From an uncultured Ruminococcus sp. (GTDB lineage: Bacteria > Bacillota > Clostridia > Oscillospirales > Ruminococcaceae): 64,000 bases of DNA. Of the stretch, positions 26,096 to 34,042 are shown one piece after another. The stretch spans positions 4,255 through 68,254 of the forward strand of contig CAJTYV010000011.1 of the NCBI GenBank assembly GCA_910584195.1. Direction: 5' to 3'. The position numbers and the translations under genes were made by a program. The stretch's first letter is position 1. Each line of letters begins with the position of its first letter. The notes under the pieces were generated by a model, which was given only the letters and a program-made list of their open reading frames with translations, had not been told where the DNA came from and searched no databases.

Positions 26096-26936
26096 TGGAA
26101 AAGCAGTTTCAGCAGCGGTAAAAGCAGAGGTAGCAGCCGAAGCGGCAAAGCTTAAGGAGGAAAACGGTCTTAAGGTAGGACTTGCGGTTGTTATCGTGGG
26201 AAACGATTCCGCTTCGAGGGTTTACGTAAACAATAAGAAAAAGGCATGCGAGGCGGTCGGATTTCAGTCGTTTGAATATGCTTTGGACGAAAGCACAACT
26301 CAGGAGCAGCTTCTTGACCTTGTAAATGTTCTGAACCGTGACGACAGGGTAAACGGAATTCTCGTGCAGCTTCCTCTGCCTGAGCATATTGATGAAAAGG
26401 CGGTTATCAACGCGATTTCTCCCGATAAAGATGTCGACGCTTTTCATCCTGTAAACGTTGGCAAGATAATGATAGGAGAATATTCTTTCCTGCCATGTAC
26501 TCCTGCGGGCGTTATGCGGCTTATCGAAAGCACAGGAGTTGATATTACAGGCAAGCAGTGCGTTGTTATAGGGCGTTCCAATATTGTGGGAAAACCGCAG
26601 GCTATGCTGCTTTTGCAGAAGAACGGAACGGTAACTGTTTGTCACTCCAAAACAAAAAATCTTAAAGAGATATGCCTTTCCGCTGATATACTGGTAGTTG
26701 CCATAGGTCGGGCAAAATTTGTTACGGGCGATATGATAAAAGAGGGTGCGGTAGTTATAGACGTTGGTATGGACAGAGACGAAAACGGCAAGCTTTGCGG
26801 CGATGTTGATTTTGAATCAGCCGAAAAGACTGCCGGCTGGATAACTCCTGTTCCGGGCGGCGTAGGCCCTATGACGATTTCTATGCTTATGAAGAATACT
26901 CTCACGGCGGCGAAACAGCAGGCAGGCATTGAATAA
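26079..26936 (+). CDS. folD: FolD methylenetetrahydrofolate dehydrogenase/cyclohydrolase
   Basis: 285 residues. Catalytic [14 protein letters not shown] region with the Tyr and Lys of the family, [28 protein letters not shown], and the NADP-binding [11 protein letters not shown]. It interconverts methylene-, methenyl- and formyl-tetrahydrofolate. C-terminal [15 protein letters not shown] is intact. Translation is coupled to lgt through an overlap, with AAAGGAGG inside the lgt tail. Confidence 0.97.
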   Translation: MAQIIDGKAVSAAVKAEVAAEAAKLKEENGLKVGLAVVIVGNDSASRVYVNNKKKACEAVGFQSFEYALDESTTQEQLLDLVNVLNRDDRVNGILVQLPLPEHIDEKAVINAISPDKDVDAFHPVNVGKIMIGEYSFLPCTPAGVMRLIESTGVDITGKQCVVIGRSNIVGKPQAMLLLQKNGTVTVCHSKTKNLKEICLSADILVVAIGRAKFVTGDMIKEGAVVIDVGMDRDENGKLCGDVDFESAEKTAGWITPVPGGVGPMTISMLMKNTLTAAKQQAGIE

Positions 26937-26942
26937 GTCAGA

Positions 26943-27124
26943 TTAAAGGCAGCGCCGCACAAAGCACGTCTTACGGCTTTGTATGTCATCTGTTTGCATA
27001 TTTTTCGTCATCTTGCACAGAAATTCTTTGAAATATGACAGTATTTCTGCATCGTTTTTGTACGATCTGACAAAAAATCTGACTGCGTATCTGACGTACA
27101 AGTTCTATGAGGCGCTGCCTAAAA
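26943..27124. mobile_element. 182-bp MITE-like fold-back element
   Basis: Ends in a perfect 10-bp inverted repeat AGGCAGCGCC (26947-26956) and GGCGCTGCCT (27111-27120). The inner arms also pair imperfectly (TTTGTATGTCATCTG... against the reverse complement of ...CTGACGTACAAG), so the whole element folds back. Its tip sequence GGCAGCGCCGCACAA is shared with the 35-bp solo repeats. No convincing coding potential. Confidence 0.75.
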
Positions 27125-27179
27125 TGGAATGCAGGGTAGATCACGGTATATATCTATTGGCTGGTAAAAAAAGCATAAA

Positions 27180-27202
27180 AAAACAGTCCGTTGGACTGTT
27201 TT
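27180..27202 (-). terminator. Terminator after the CPBP protease gene
   Basis: Perfect stem AAAACAGTCC/GGACTGTTTT with a 3-base loop; on the minus strand it is followed by a long T-run. Confidence 0.8.
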
Positions 27203-27207
27203 GTAAG

Positions 27208-27236
27208 AGGGAACGCTTTGCAAGAGAGCGTTCCCT
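27208..27236. terminator. Second hairpin near the CPBP gene end
   Basis: AGGGAACGCT pairs with AGCGTTCCCT around a 9-base loop; no strong T-run, so possibly a secondary structure before the main terminator. Confidence 0.55.
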
Positions 27237-27258
27237 TATGTTTTATTGAACTGATAAA

Positions 27259-28449
27259 CTACCTGCGCAGCAGTTTGTACGCTATATAAACGATCTGTAT
27301 GGCTGCCGCGGCACAGAACGGCAGGGAAGTAAGCGCTGTGGAAGCTCCTCTGCGGGATTGATACGGAGTCGGGGACGGCAATACGTTTCCGTCCGAACGA
27401 AAAACGAACAGCATTACCATTCCAAAAAGAGACGCAGCAAACAGCACGATCGTTGCTATGTAAGATAACATTGCTCCTTTATCTGCAAAAGAACTGAATA
27501 TCGTTGAAAAGCTGTTGATAAATATGTGAACAACTATAGAAGGAATTATGGAATTGTGCCGCATTGTAATATGCGCCATAAAAACGCCTAAAAGAAACGC
27601 AAGTATGAATTGCGGTATATTGCCGTGCGCCAGTCCGAAGAAAAAAGCGGAAGCGAATACAGCAAACCTCTGATTTGCCTTAGAAAAGACCTTAAGAAGC
27701 ATTCCTCTGAACAACATTTCCTCGGTAATAGGAGCGATAATACAGGTATACATAGTTCCGAGGGCAAGCCCTAACGGAGATTCTCCCAGTCCGTCCTGAT
27801 TTGTTATGCTTGTCAAATCAAATTTGTTCAGAATTGTTTCCACAAACGATCCCGAGTACACTGAAACAGTCCATATAAACAACGCTATGAGACAGTACTG
27901 TATCGCTTTGCCGAATGTATAATCTTTAGTTCGTATCAGGCTTGTATTTTTGTATCCTGCCCATTTCATACCGATAAATGTAAACGATACGTTGCATACC
28001 AGATATATAACCATATTCAGAGCGACCAGAACCGATGAGCCGTATAGATAGTTATACAGCGTCAAGCTGTCCGCTTCGGGGTTCAGAAAGCGCATTATAA
28101 GCTGAATGCCGTTAACCAGTGCAATTGAAGCTAAAAAAGATGCGGCAAACTGAAATATCATGCACCAGCCTCCGATAGAATAGGATTTGCGGAGGTTTCG
28201 TCTTTCGGCAGCGTCGGGTTCTAAAGGAAGCTGATAGCCGGGTTCTCCGAGTCTCGGCTGAACTTCCGCATAGCTTTCGCTGTAATCCTTAAAGTCGGTT
28301 GGATTCCCGAAAGGAGCGTCTTTGTCGGCTGTCAGAGTTTTAATTATCTCTTGGTTTTTTTGATCCAGTTCACGGTTAAGCCGATATATCTCATGCTGAA
28401 GCGCCGCGACTTCTGCACTGTGCTTATCGGGATTTATAATTTCTTCCAT
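27259..28449 (-). CDS. CPBP family intramembrane metalloprotease
   Basis: 396 residues. An N-terminal cytoplasmic coiled-coil-like helix (HSAEVAALQHEIYRLNRELDQKNQEI) is followed by about eight membrane helices. The CAAX-protease/bacteriocin-processing motifs are present: EEMLFRG (EExxxR), FFFGLAHGN and VVHIFINS. Members cut peptides in the membrane or give immunity to bacteriocins. The substrate here is unknown. It lies between a terminator and a two-hairpin repeat. Confidence 0.9.
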   Translation of the reverse strand: MEEIINPDKHSAEVAALQHEIYRLNRELDQKNQEIIKTLTADKDAPFGNPTDFKDYSESYAEVQPRLGEPGYQLPLEPDAAERRNLRKSYSIGGWCMIFQFAASFLASIALVNGIQLIMRFLNPEADSLTLYNYLYGSSVLVALNMVIYLVCNVSFTFIGMKWAGYKNTSLIRTKDYTFGKAIQYCLIALFIWTVSVYSGSFVETILNKFDLTSITNQDGLGESPLGLALGTMYTCIIAPITEEMLFRGMLLKVFSKANQRFAVFASAFFFGLAHGNIPQFILAFLLGVFMAHITMRHNSIIPSIVVHIFINSFSTIFSSFADKGAMLSYIATIVLFAASLFGMVMLFVFRSDGNVLPSPTPYQSRRGASTALTSLPFCAAAAIQIVYIAYKLLRR

Positions 28450-28467
28450 ATCGTTACTCCTTATTTA

Positions 28468-28550
28468 TAACCACAGACGATGTCCACCGTCTCTTAGGCG
28501 GCGAACATCTTTATATTCAGTCGGAGACACGCTCTCCGACTGAATCCGGC
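28468..28550. repeat. Two-hairpin dispersed repeat, copy B
   Basis: Homologous to 10019-10104. Its main hairpin is a perfect 13-bp stem (ATTCAGTCGGAGA, 28515-28527, with TCTCCGACTGAAT, 28533-28545). Stem bases differ from copy A on both sides, keeping pairing. Its left part lies after the ybaK stop and its right part is inside the ybaK reading frame. Confidence 0.85.
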
Positions 28551-29059
28551 TTACTGCCGTAAGCCGTCTGCTTGTTGAAAGCAGAGCTTTGAATGCTGCT
28601 GAATTTTCCGTTTATCGCATTGACGAGCAGGGTGGGAGAAAGTCTTATCTGTGTGCCGATGCGTCCGCCGCTGATGTAGAAAAGCTCCATGTTTTCAGCG
28701 GAATCGTGTATAACGGTCATGAACTGTTTTTTCATTCCGATAGGCGTACAGCCGCCGCGGACATATCCTGTAATTTTTGTAATATCTTTTACGGCAATAA
28801 GCTCTACGGATTTTTCGTTAACGCTTTTGGCTGATTTTTTCAGGTCGAGCTCCTCCGCCACAGGCAGCAAAAAGCAATAATAAGTTCCCGATTTGCCGCG
28901 GGCGACAAGCGTTTTGAAAGTTTCCTCCAAAGGCTGACCGAGTTTTTCGGCAGTATGTATACCGTCAATAAATTCATCGCATTGGTATGTCTGGACGGTA
29001 TATTCAATACCGCACTTTTCCAGAAACCGCATTGCGTTGGTTTTTGTTTCTTTAGCCAT
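28517..29059 (-). CDS. ybaK: YbaK/EbsC-type Cys-tRNA(Pro) deacylase
   Basis: 180 residues from the ATG 10 bases after GGAGG; a GTG two codons earlier is too close to that site. YbaK fold with DGIHTAEKLGQP, FKTLVARGKSGTYYCFLLPV, and the GYVRGGCTPIGMKKQ active-site region. It hydrolyses Cys-tRNA(Pro) and similar mischarged tRNAs. The last 26 residues or so (from SSIQSSAFNK) are coded by dispersed repeat sequence and are not part of the usual fold. The gene overlaps queH by 8 bases. Confidence 0.9.
   Translation of the reverse strand: MAKETKTNAMRFLEKCGIEYTVQTYQCDEFIDGIHTAEKLGQPLEETFKTLVARGKSGTYYCFLLPVAEELDLKKSAKSVNEKSVELIAVKDITKITGYVRGGCTPIGMKKQFMTVIHDSAENMELFYISGGRIGTQIRLSPTLLVNAINGKFSSIQSSAFNKQTAYGSKPDSVGERVSD
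28567..28594 (-). repeat. 28-bp repeat inside ybaK 3' end
   Basis: On the minus strand ATTCAAAGCTCTGCTTTC then AACAAGCAGA. It matches 42672-42699 at 27 of 28 bases. Confidence 0.85.
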
Positions 29060-29669
29060 TTTCACTTGCCCTCCTGCTGAAAATGCAGCCGCAGTAATTC
29101 TGACGGTATAAATTATATTTTCGTGATAATTCTATAGAATGTTTGTAACCGTCATGCTTTTTAAAGTCCGAGAAAAGGTAAGGAACGCCGAGTTCCGCGG
29201 ACAATCTGCCGCCGCATTCGTTTATGTATGTACAGTCTTTGTGCGGACTTATCGTCAGAGTCGTTGTAAAAAAATCCAATCCCAGCTTTTTCGCAAGTCC
29301 ACCTGTTTTACGCAGACGATACTCTATACACCTGCGGCAGCGTTCTCCTCGTTCGGGAAGCTCTTCGAAACCGCGGGCAAGTTCGTAAAAGGGATTTGGG
29401 TCGTAGTCCTCGTCGATCAGATCTAACGAAAGCTCCAGCTCCGAAATAAGCCGTTTAAGCTCGCTTTTACGGAATTCGTATTCGTTTTCCGGAGCGATAT
29501 TCGGGTTGCAGAAATAAACGGTTATATCAAAATATTCATATAGATAAAGCAGAGTATGACTGCTGCACGGAGCACAGCAGGCGTGAAGCATCAGGCTCGG
29601 TTTTTTTCCGGTTTTTTTTAGTTCGGCAATTTTTTCGTCAAGAAGTCTGCCATAATTTATTTTCTGCAT
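29052..29669 (-). CDS. queH: Epoxyqueuosine reductase QueH
   Basis: 205 residues. Early cysteine pair in MLHACCAPCSSHTL, a later CRRC in RCRRCIEYRL, and TTTLTISPHKD, all marks of QueH. It reduces epoxyqueuosine to queuosine in tRNA, the last pathway step, using a metal cluster and no cobalamin. It is linked by one-base or short overlaps to ricT and ybaK, away from the preQ1 operon at 56880. C-terminal CGCIFSRRA has two more cysteines. Confidence 0.95.
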   Translation of the reverse strand: MQKINYGRLLDEKIAELKKTGKKPSLMLHACCAPCSSHTLLYLYEYFDITVYFCNPNIAPENEYEFRKSELKRLISELELSLDLIDEDYDPNPFYELARGFEELPERGERCRRCIEYRLRKTGGLAKKLGLDFFTTTLTISPHKDCTYINECGGRLSAELGVPYLFSDFKKHDGYKHSIELSRKYNLYRQNYCGCIFSRRASENG

Positions 29670-30535
29670 TATTTGTCCTCAAGATTTTTCAATGCGCGCA
29701 GTTCTTCTTTGTTCAGTTTTATTTCTGCGTCCTTCAATAGCTTTACCTCTCCGCGGTCAAGAGTCAGGGGGACTTCTGATTTTTCAGTCTTTACACGTAA
29801 TTTTCCGGTTATAAGATTAACGTCTACAACTTTGCCTTTGTCTCCTTCGGGGGTAACCACCAGCGCGCCGATTTTTGGTGTGATCTTCAGCAAAGCCTCG
29901 TAAGCGGACTGTTCGTTTTTAAGACAGCACATAAGACGTCCGCACGTACCCGAAATTTTTGTCGGATTAAGGGAAAGCCCTTGTTCCTTAGCCATTTTTA
30001 TAGAAACGGGATTGAAATCTCCCATATGAGCCTTACAGCAGAATTCGCGTCCGCAGATGCCGAGACCGCCAAGTATTTTCGCTTCATCACGCACTCCTAT
30101 TTGTCTGAGTTCGATACGCGTGCGGAATATTGCCGCCAGATCTTTGACAAGCTCGCGGAAATCTATGCGGTTTTCGGCAGTAAAATAAAAAAGCAGCTTA
30201 TTATTGTCGAAAGTGCATTCAACGTCGATAAGATTCATTTTCAATTTTCTTGCCGTAATTTTCTCCTGACAGATACGGAACGCCTCTTGCTCTCGTATTT
30301 TGTTTTTTTCAACAATTTTAAGGTCGTTGGGGTCAGCTTTGCGAATTATAGGTTTCAGAGGAGCTGTAACTGCGCTGTCGTCAAGCTCGCGGTTGCCGAG
30401 AACGACCTCTCCACATTCGATTCCCCTTATAGTTTCCACTATAGCGTGGTCGCCCGAATCAAGCTTGATGCTTCCGGGTGAAAAGTAATATATTTTACCT
30501 GCTTTTTTAAAGCGTATACCTACTATTTCTTTCAT
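29669..30535 (-). CDS. ricT: RicT/YaaT family PSP1-domain protein
   Basis: 288 residues. A PSP1 domain with clustered cysteines: GICGREFCCKAH and GTCGRLMCCLKNE. In Bacillus RicT joins RicA and RicF in an iron-sulfur complex that steers RNase Y-dependent mRNA maturation and affects sporulation and competence. The holB-ricT neighbourhood is conserved in Bacillota and is kept here (holB lies upstream). The queH stop follows immediately. Confidence 0.93.
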   Translation of the reverse strand: MKEIVGIRFKKAGKIYYFSPGSIKLDSGDHAIVETIRGIECGEVVLGNRELDDSAVTAPLKPIIRKADPNDLKIVEKNKIREQEAFRICQEKITARKLKMNLIDVECTFDNNKLLFYFTAENRIDFRELVKDLAAIFRTRIELRQIGVRDEAKILGGLGICGREFCCKAHMGDFNPVSIKMAKEQGLSLNPTKISGTCGRLMCCLKNEQSAYEALLKITPKIGALVVTPEGDKGKVVDVNLITGKLRVKTEKSEVPLTLDRGEVKLLKDAEIKLNKEELRALKNLEDK

Positions 30536-30683
30536 TTTTTGCTCCTTTATTTATTGTCAAAAGGTGATACCCTTTGCATTAAGTTAATTCAATTTTGCAG
30601 CAGCGGTATGCCGTGACGTTCGGAGACGCTGACTTCGCTTAAGGAACAATGTCCCATTAGAGGCTGCCTGGAATTAGCGTCAA

Positions 30684-31667
30684 TTATCCTAATATCTGCA
30701 TAATTTCGGCGCAGATTCCTGCCATAACGAGAGGTGCGCTGACATTTGCTTCGACCGCACGCCAAGCGCGTTCTATGACATCGTGAATATTCATAGCCTG
30801 ATAAATAGTTATCATTCCCGAAAGTTTTTCTGCCGCGTCTTTGAAGCAGCCTATAGTTTTAGCTTTGCGGTCGCGTCCGAGTACAGCCGCATCACGTATG
30901 AGCCGGTCTGTCATGGTAAGGATCTCTCGAATATCGCCGCGTCCGTTTCCGATGGCATAAAACGCCGCGTTAAGTTCGTATTCGTCTCTTCTTATTATAC
31001 TATTTGCGATGCGTTTTGTCAAATCCACCTGACCGCGAAGCTTTTCATTGACTATATAATCGGTACATCTTCCTATATTTCCGTGAAAGCAGGCTATTGC
31101 CTCCGCAGTCTCTTCACGGCTGAATCCGCTTTCAATAAGAGAAGCTTCGGCTTCTTCTTCAGTGCATACGGATACTCCGAAGCACACGCATCTTGAAATA
31201 ATAGTCGGAAGAAATTCGTTTTTTGATTCTGCCGTAAAAATAAAGTAGGCATAGGAAGGCGGTTCTTCGATAAGCTTCAGAAGAGCGTTTTGAGCCTGAG
31301 TGTTCATGTTTCGGCAGTCGCGGAAAATATATACTTTCCTTGCCGTGTTATTGTTGGGTTTTATGCTTGCATCACTGTTTACCGAACGTGCGATTCGGAC
31401 GGAATAGCCTTCAAGCTTGCCTTCGGTAGGTACGTAAGTTACATCGGGATGAAATCCTGCCGCAACGTTTCGGCATGCTGAACACTTTCCGCATGGGACG
31501 CCGTTTACGGGCGATTCGCAAAGCAGCTGGGAGGTATAGTAGTCCGCCATAAGCTTTCTTCCGCTGCCTTTTTCGCCGTAAAAAATCACAGATTGGGCGA
31601 GCCGTCCGCTTTTACGCATATTATTGAGAGTTCCCAACAGATATTGGTTTCCGTAAATTTTTTTCAT
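30684..31667 (-). CDS. holB: DNA polymerase III delta' subunit
   Basis: 327 residues. AAA+ clamp-loader subunit with a modified P-loop FYGEKGSGRKL, zinc-binding cysteines in CGKCSACRN, and the sensor-type region QNALLKLIEEPPSYAYFIF. It helps load the beta clamp. The P-loop lacks the standard GKT, which is common for delta'. A 148-base gap separates it from ricT; the gap holds fragments resembling the dispersed CTGCCT repeat but nothing firm. Confidence 0.93.
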   Translation of the reverse strand: MKKIYGNQYLLGTLNNMRKSGRLAQSVIFYGEKGSGRKLMADYYTSQLLCESPVNGVPCGKCSACRNVAAGFHPDVTYVPTEGKLEGYSVRIARSVNSDASIKPNNNTARKVYIFRDCRNMNTQAQNALLKLIEEPPSYAYFIFTAESKNEFLPTIISRCVCFGVSVCTEEEAEASLIESGFSREETAEAIACFHGNIGRCTDYIVNEKLRGQVDLTKRIANSIIRRDEYELNAAFYAIGNGRGDIREILTMTDRLIRDAAVLGRDRKAKTIGCFKDAAEKLSGMITIYQAMNIHDVIERAWRAVEANVSAPLVMAGICAEIMQILG

Positions 31668-31706
31668 AATTTTTACCTCATTATGAGCTTAGAGCAGATT
31701 CTTATT

Positions 31707-33035
31707 TTATTTTACCACATTTACGCTTGAAATGCCATAGCTTTTAAAAATATTTATGCAGTTTTCATCTATTATTTCTCCGCTGGCAGCTATTGGTATG
31801 GCAGGAGGGCATGGAACCTTTACCGAAGCGCATATCCTGCCGTTTGCGTTTTCTGCCTGTATTTCCTCGCAGGGAGAGAATGCCGCCTCCCTTATGCTCA
31901 TAGCTTTTTTCGGAAGCATCGGAACGGCTCTTATCGTTTGACGAGTCTTTTTTTCAGCAGAATCAAGGGCATTTAAGAGCTTTTTGCCGAGACTGCAAAA
32001 ATCCTCAGCTCTGTTAACGGGCGACATGAGCAGAATAAGCGTATCTTTATCTGCATATTCGCATTCCGCACCGTTTTTCCGCAGAAGTTCAGCAAGCTCG
32101 CTGCCGTTGTAACCGCTTTCAGCAGCTTTAACAGCAATGTGGAACGGCTCTCCCTCGGCGAATATAAGACGGTCGGAGAAACTGAGGCGGAAATCGTGGA
32201 TATACCGCAGATTTACGTCTATATCATGTTTTATGCGTTTCTCTATATAAACATTGCACAGGTCGAGAGACATCATAATGAGATAAGACGGACTGGTGGA
32301 CGCAAACATGCTCATTGACTGCTTGATAACGGGTTTATATTTTTCATCCGCCACATGCAGAACAGCTGCCCCTGTAAGAGCAGGCAGCATTTTATGTGCG
32401 GAATCGCAGCACATATCTGCGCCGAGAGCAATAGGGTGCAGGCTTTTAGGAAAAAAGTGAAGATGCGCGCCGTGAGCGTTGTCAACGAGAAGAAGCGCGC
32501 CGTATCTGCGGCAAAGCTCGGAAAGTGCGGGAATATCGGCAAGTCTGCCCGTATAATCGGGAGATGTCACATAAAAACAGGCATTCGGAGTTTCGGCAAG
32601 AACTGTTTCGACAAGGGAGAGATCGAGAGTTCCCGACAAAATTCCGCTTGTGTAATCGGGCATTATCCATTTAACGTCAAGATCAAGGAGGGCGCAGGCG
32701 TTGAGGAATGCGCGGTGGACATTGCGGACGGCGATGATACGGCGGTTTTCAAGCTTCATAGCTCCGAGCATAGCCTGAATGCAGTTTGTAGAGCCGCCTG
32801 CCGAAAATACCGCCGCACCCGATCCGTAAAGACGCGCGGTGTTTTTTTCGCTTTCAAGAATAATGCCGTTAGCTTCGAAAAGGCTGTCAGCGCCTTTTAT
32901 TTCGGTAATATCGTACTTGTACGCGTTGTCCGCTGTAATACCAAACGGCGGTATCCCCTTGTGACCGGGCATATGTCCCCTTAAAATATCCGAATTACCG
33001 TAATATCGCAAAAAGTTATAAATAGGCGCATTCAT
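31707..33035 (-). CDS. Orn/Lys/Arg decarboxylase family PLP enzyme
   Basis: 442 residues. The second of two adjacent ATGs is preferred because AGGAG lies 7 bases before it; it shares a base with the stop of the preceding gene (TGATG). GHMPGHKG opening, STNCIQAMLGA, DNAHGAH, and the PLP lysine K215 in DSAHKML, all typical of group III decarboxylases in the YaaO/SpeA branch. In many Bacillota this gene lies next to tmk/holB, as here. It may decarboxylate arginine, lysine or ornithine; the substrate is not decided by sequence. Confidence 0.9.
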   Translation of the reverse strand: MNAPIYNFLRYYGNSDILRGHMPGHKGIPPFGITADNAYKYDITEIKGADSLFEANGIILESEKNTARLYGSGAAVFSAGGSTNCIQAMLGAMKLENRRIIAVRNVHRAFLNACALLDLDVKWIMPDYTSGILSGTLDLSLVETVLAETPNACFYVTSPDYTGRLADIPALSELCRRYGALLLVDNAHGAHLHFFPKSLHPIALGADMCCDSAHKMLPALTGAAVLHVADEKYKPVIKQSMSMFASTSPSYLIMMSLDLCNVYIEKRIKHDIDVNLRYIHDFRLSFSDRLIFAEGEPFHIAVKAAESGYNGSELAELLRKNGAECEYADKDTLILLMSPVNRAEDFCSLGKKLLNALDSAEKKTRQTIRAVPMLPKKAMSIREAAFSPCEEIQAENANGRICASVKVPCPPAIPIAASGEIIDENCINIFKSYGISSVNVVK

Positions 33036-33334
33036 CATATTTCTCCTCTTATATAATATTTCATAAATCTGAAAATTTTTTTTCTTGCTCTCGCCATGAC
33101 TGCAGAGACTGCCTGTACAGTTATTCCGCATCGTTCGGCTATCTCTTTTGTATCGAGCTTCTTAAAATAGTATAGCATAATTATTTCGGTTTGTCTCGCT
33201 GTCAGTTCATTTTTAATAATATTTAACAATATATTTCGTCTTTTGCTTCCGTTATCGATTTCCCCAAGCAGACAGCGTATACTCTCGTCAAATTCTCCTG
33301 TGCTTGTGTCACGGTAGCTGTTTCGTCTTGCCAA
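33035..33334 (-). CDS. Sigma-70 region 4-like regulator
   Basis: 99 residues from a TTG start with AAGGGGGGG six bases upstream. LTARQTEIIMLYYFKKLDTKEIAERCGITVQAVSAVMARARKKI-type helix-turn-helix (about 45-90) matches sigma region 4, without region 2. Such stand-alone proteins may act as partial sigma factors or regulators. It overlaps the decarboxylase-family gene by one base. The seven-G run in the ribosome-binding site could vary in length. Confidence 0.8.
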   Translation of the reverse strand: MARRNSYRDTSTGEFDESIRCLLGEIDNGSKRRNILLNIIKNELTARQTEIIMLYYFKKLDTKEIAERCGITVQAVSAVMARARKKIFRFMKYYIRGEI

Positions 33335-33439
33335 TATATTCCCCCCCTTGCGTCAAAAAATGTTCTATATTAAGTAAAACGATGTTTGTTTATTTCAGAA
33401 TCCGCTTGTATCAAGTGGTAACTACATATGCGCAGCGTG

Positions 33440-33676
33440 TTATGTGGAGATATTCTTATTGTGAAGCGCTTTTGAAAGCAGTGTAAGGTGAACTATTATT
33501 TCGTGCATTTCGTTATATTCGGTGTAGAGCAAACGTATTCGGCGGTCAAGGTCCAAATCCTTAACAATATTGTTTTTGCCTTGGGATTTCAGCGTTCTTC
33601 TTTGAATAAGAAGTTCCCCTATGCGTTTTTTAGCCATTATGCAGCTTACTTTATAGCCGTTTATAAGGTTATTCAT
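33440..33676 (-). CDS. Small helical protein of unknown function
   Basis: 78 residues from an ATG after GAGGAGG. Charged, helix-rich (AKKRIGELLIQRRTL, KDLDLDRRIRLLYTEYNEM). It has no membrane segment. It may be a small phage-like or regulatory protein; I recognise no family. It lies upstream of the sigma-like gene with a 105-base gap. Confidence 0.6.
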   Translation of the reverse strand: MNNLINGYKVSCIMAKKRIGELLIQRRTLKSQGKNNIVKDLDLDRRIRLLYTEYNEMHEIIVHLTLLSKALHNKNIST

Positions 33677-33846
33677 ATACAATGCCTCCTCGTGAACCAT
33701 TTGGCGGTTGAAATGTATTCTACTATTATTGTAGAACATATTTCAACCAAAGTCAATAGGCAGTGAAATATTTTTATTTTTTAATTATTTAAAACAAAGT
33801 TCTATAAATCATATCAAAAAAATCCACTTATTTTGCAAAAAATCCA

Positions 33847-33875
33847 TTGACAAACCGTAAAATAAATGTTAAAAT
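33847..33875 (+). promoter_or_regulatory. Promoter for the GH74 gene
   Basis: TTGACA, 17 bases, TAAAAT. The leader would be about 160 bases long. Confidence 0.6.
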
Positions 33876-33979
33876 ATACATGAAGAATATTAAGCATATT
33901 ATTTAATCAAATATTAAATATCTATAAACAGATTAATTCATGCAACTAATATTGCCGAATTCTAATAATCAGGTTATAA

Positions 33980-34013
33980 GGTATGAGCCGTACCCTCTCT
34001 GTGCGGCAATGCC
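33980..34013 (+). repeat. Diverged CCGCACA-family hairpin repeat
   Basis: GAGCCGTACCCTCTCTGTG then CGGCAATGCC aligns with the solo repeat at 20220-20254, with changes in both arms. It lies in the GH74 leader, 29 bases before the start. Confidence 0.55.
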
Positions 34014-34042
34014 AAAAATAAATACTACAGGAGGAAACACAA

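Larger units (their letters stand above)
33677..34042. other. Intergenic region upstream of GH74
   Basis: AT-rich. Holds the GH74 promoter and, from 33980, a diverged CCGCACA-family repeat. Nothing else clear. Confidence 0.65.

Noticed and set aside
26983-27249. 88-codon frame inside the 182-bp element
   Set aside because: It lies in the fold-back repeat, has no ribosome-binding site and resembles no protein.
30536-30683. Another full copy of the AGGCAGCGCC element
   Set aside because: Only short GGCTGCCT and GCAGCAGCGG fragments are present; ends do not pair.
31756-33000. Long plus-strand frames opposite the decarboxylase-family gene
   Set aside because: They mirror the codon structure of the real minus-strand gene and lack starts with ribosome-binding sites.
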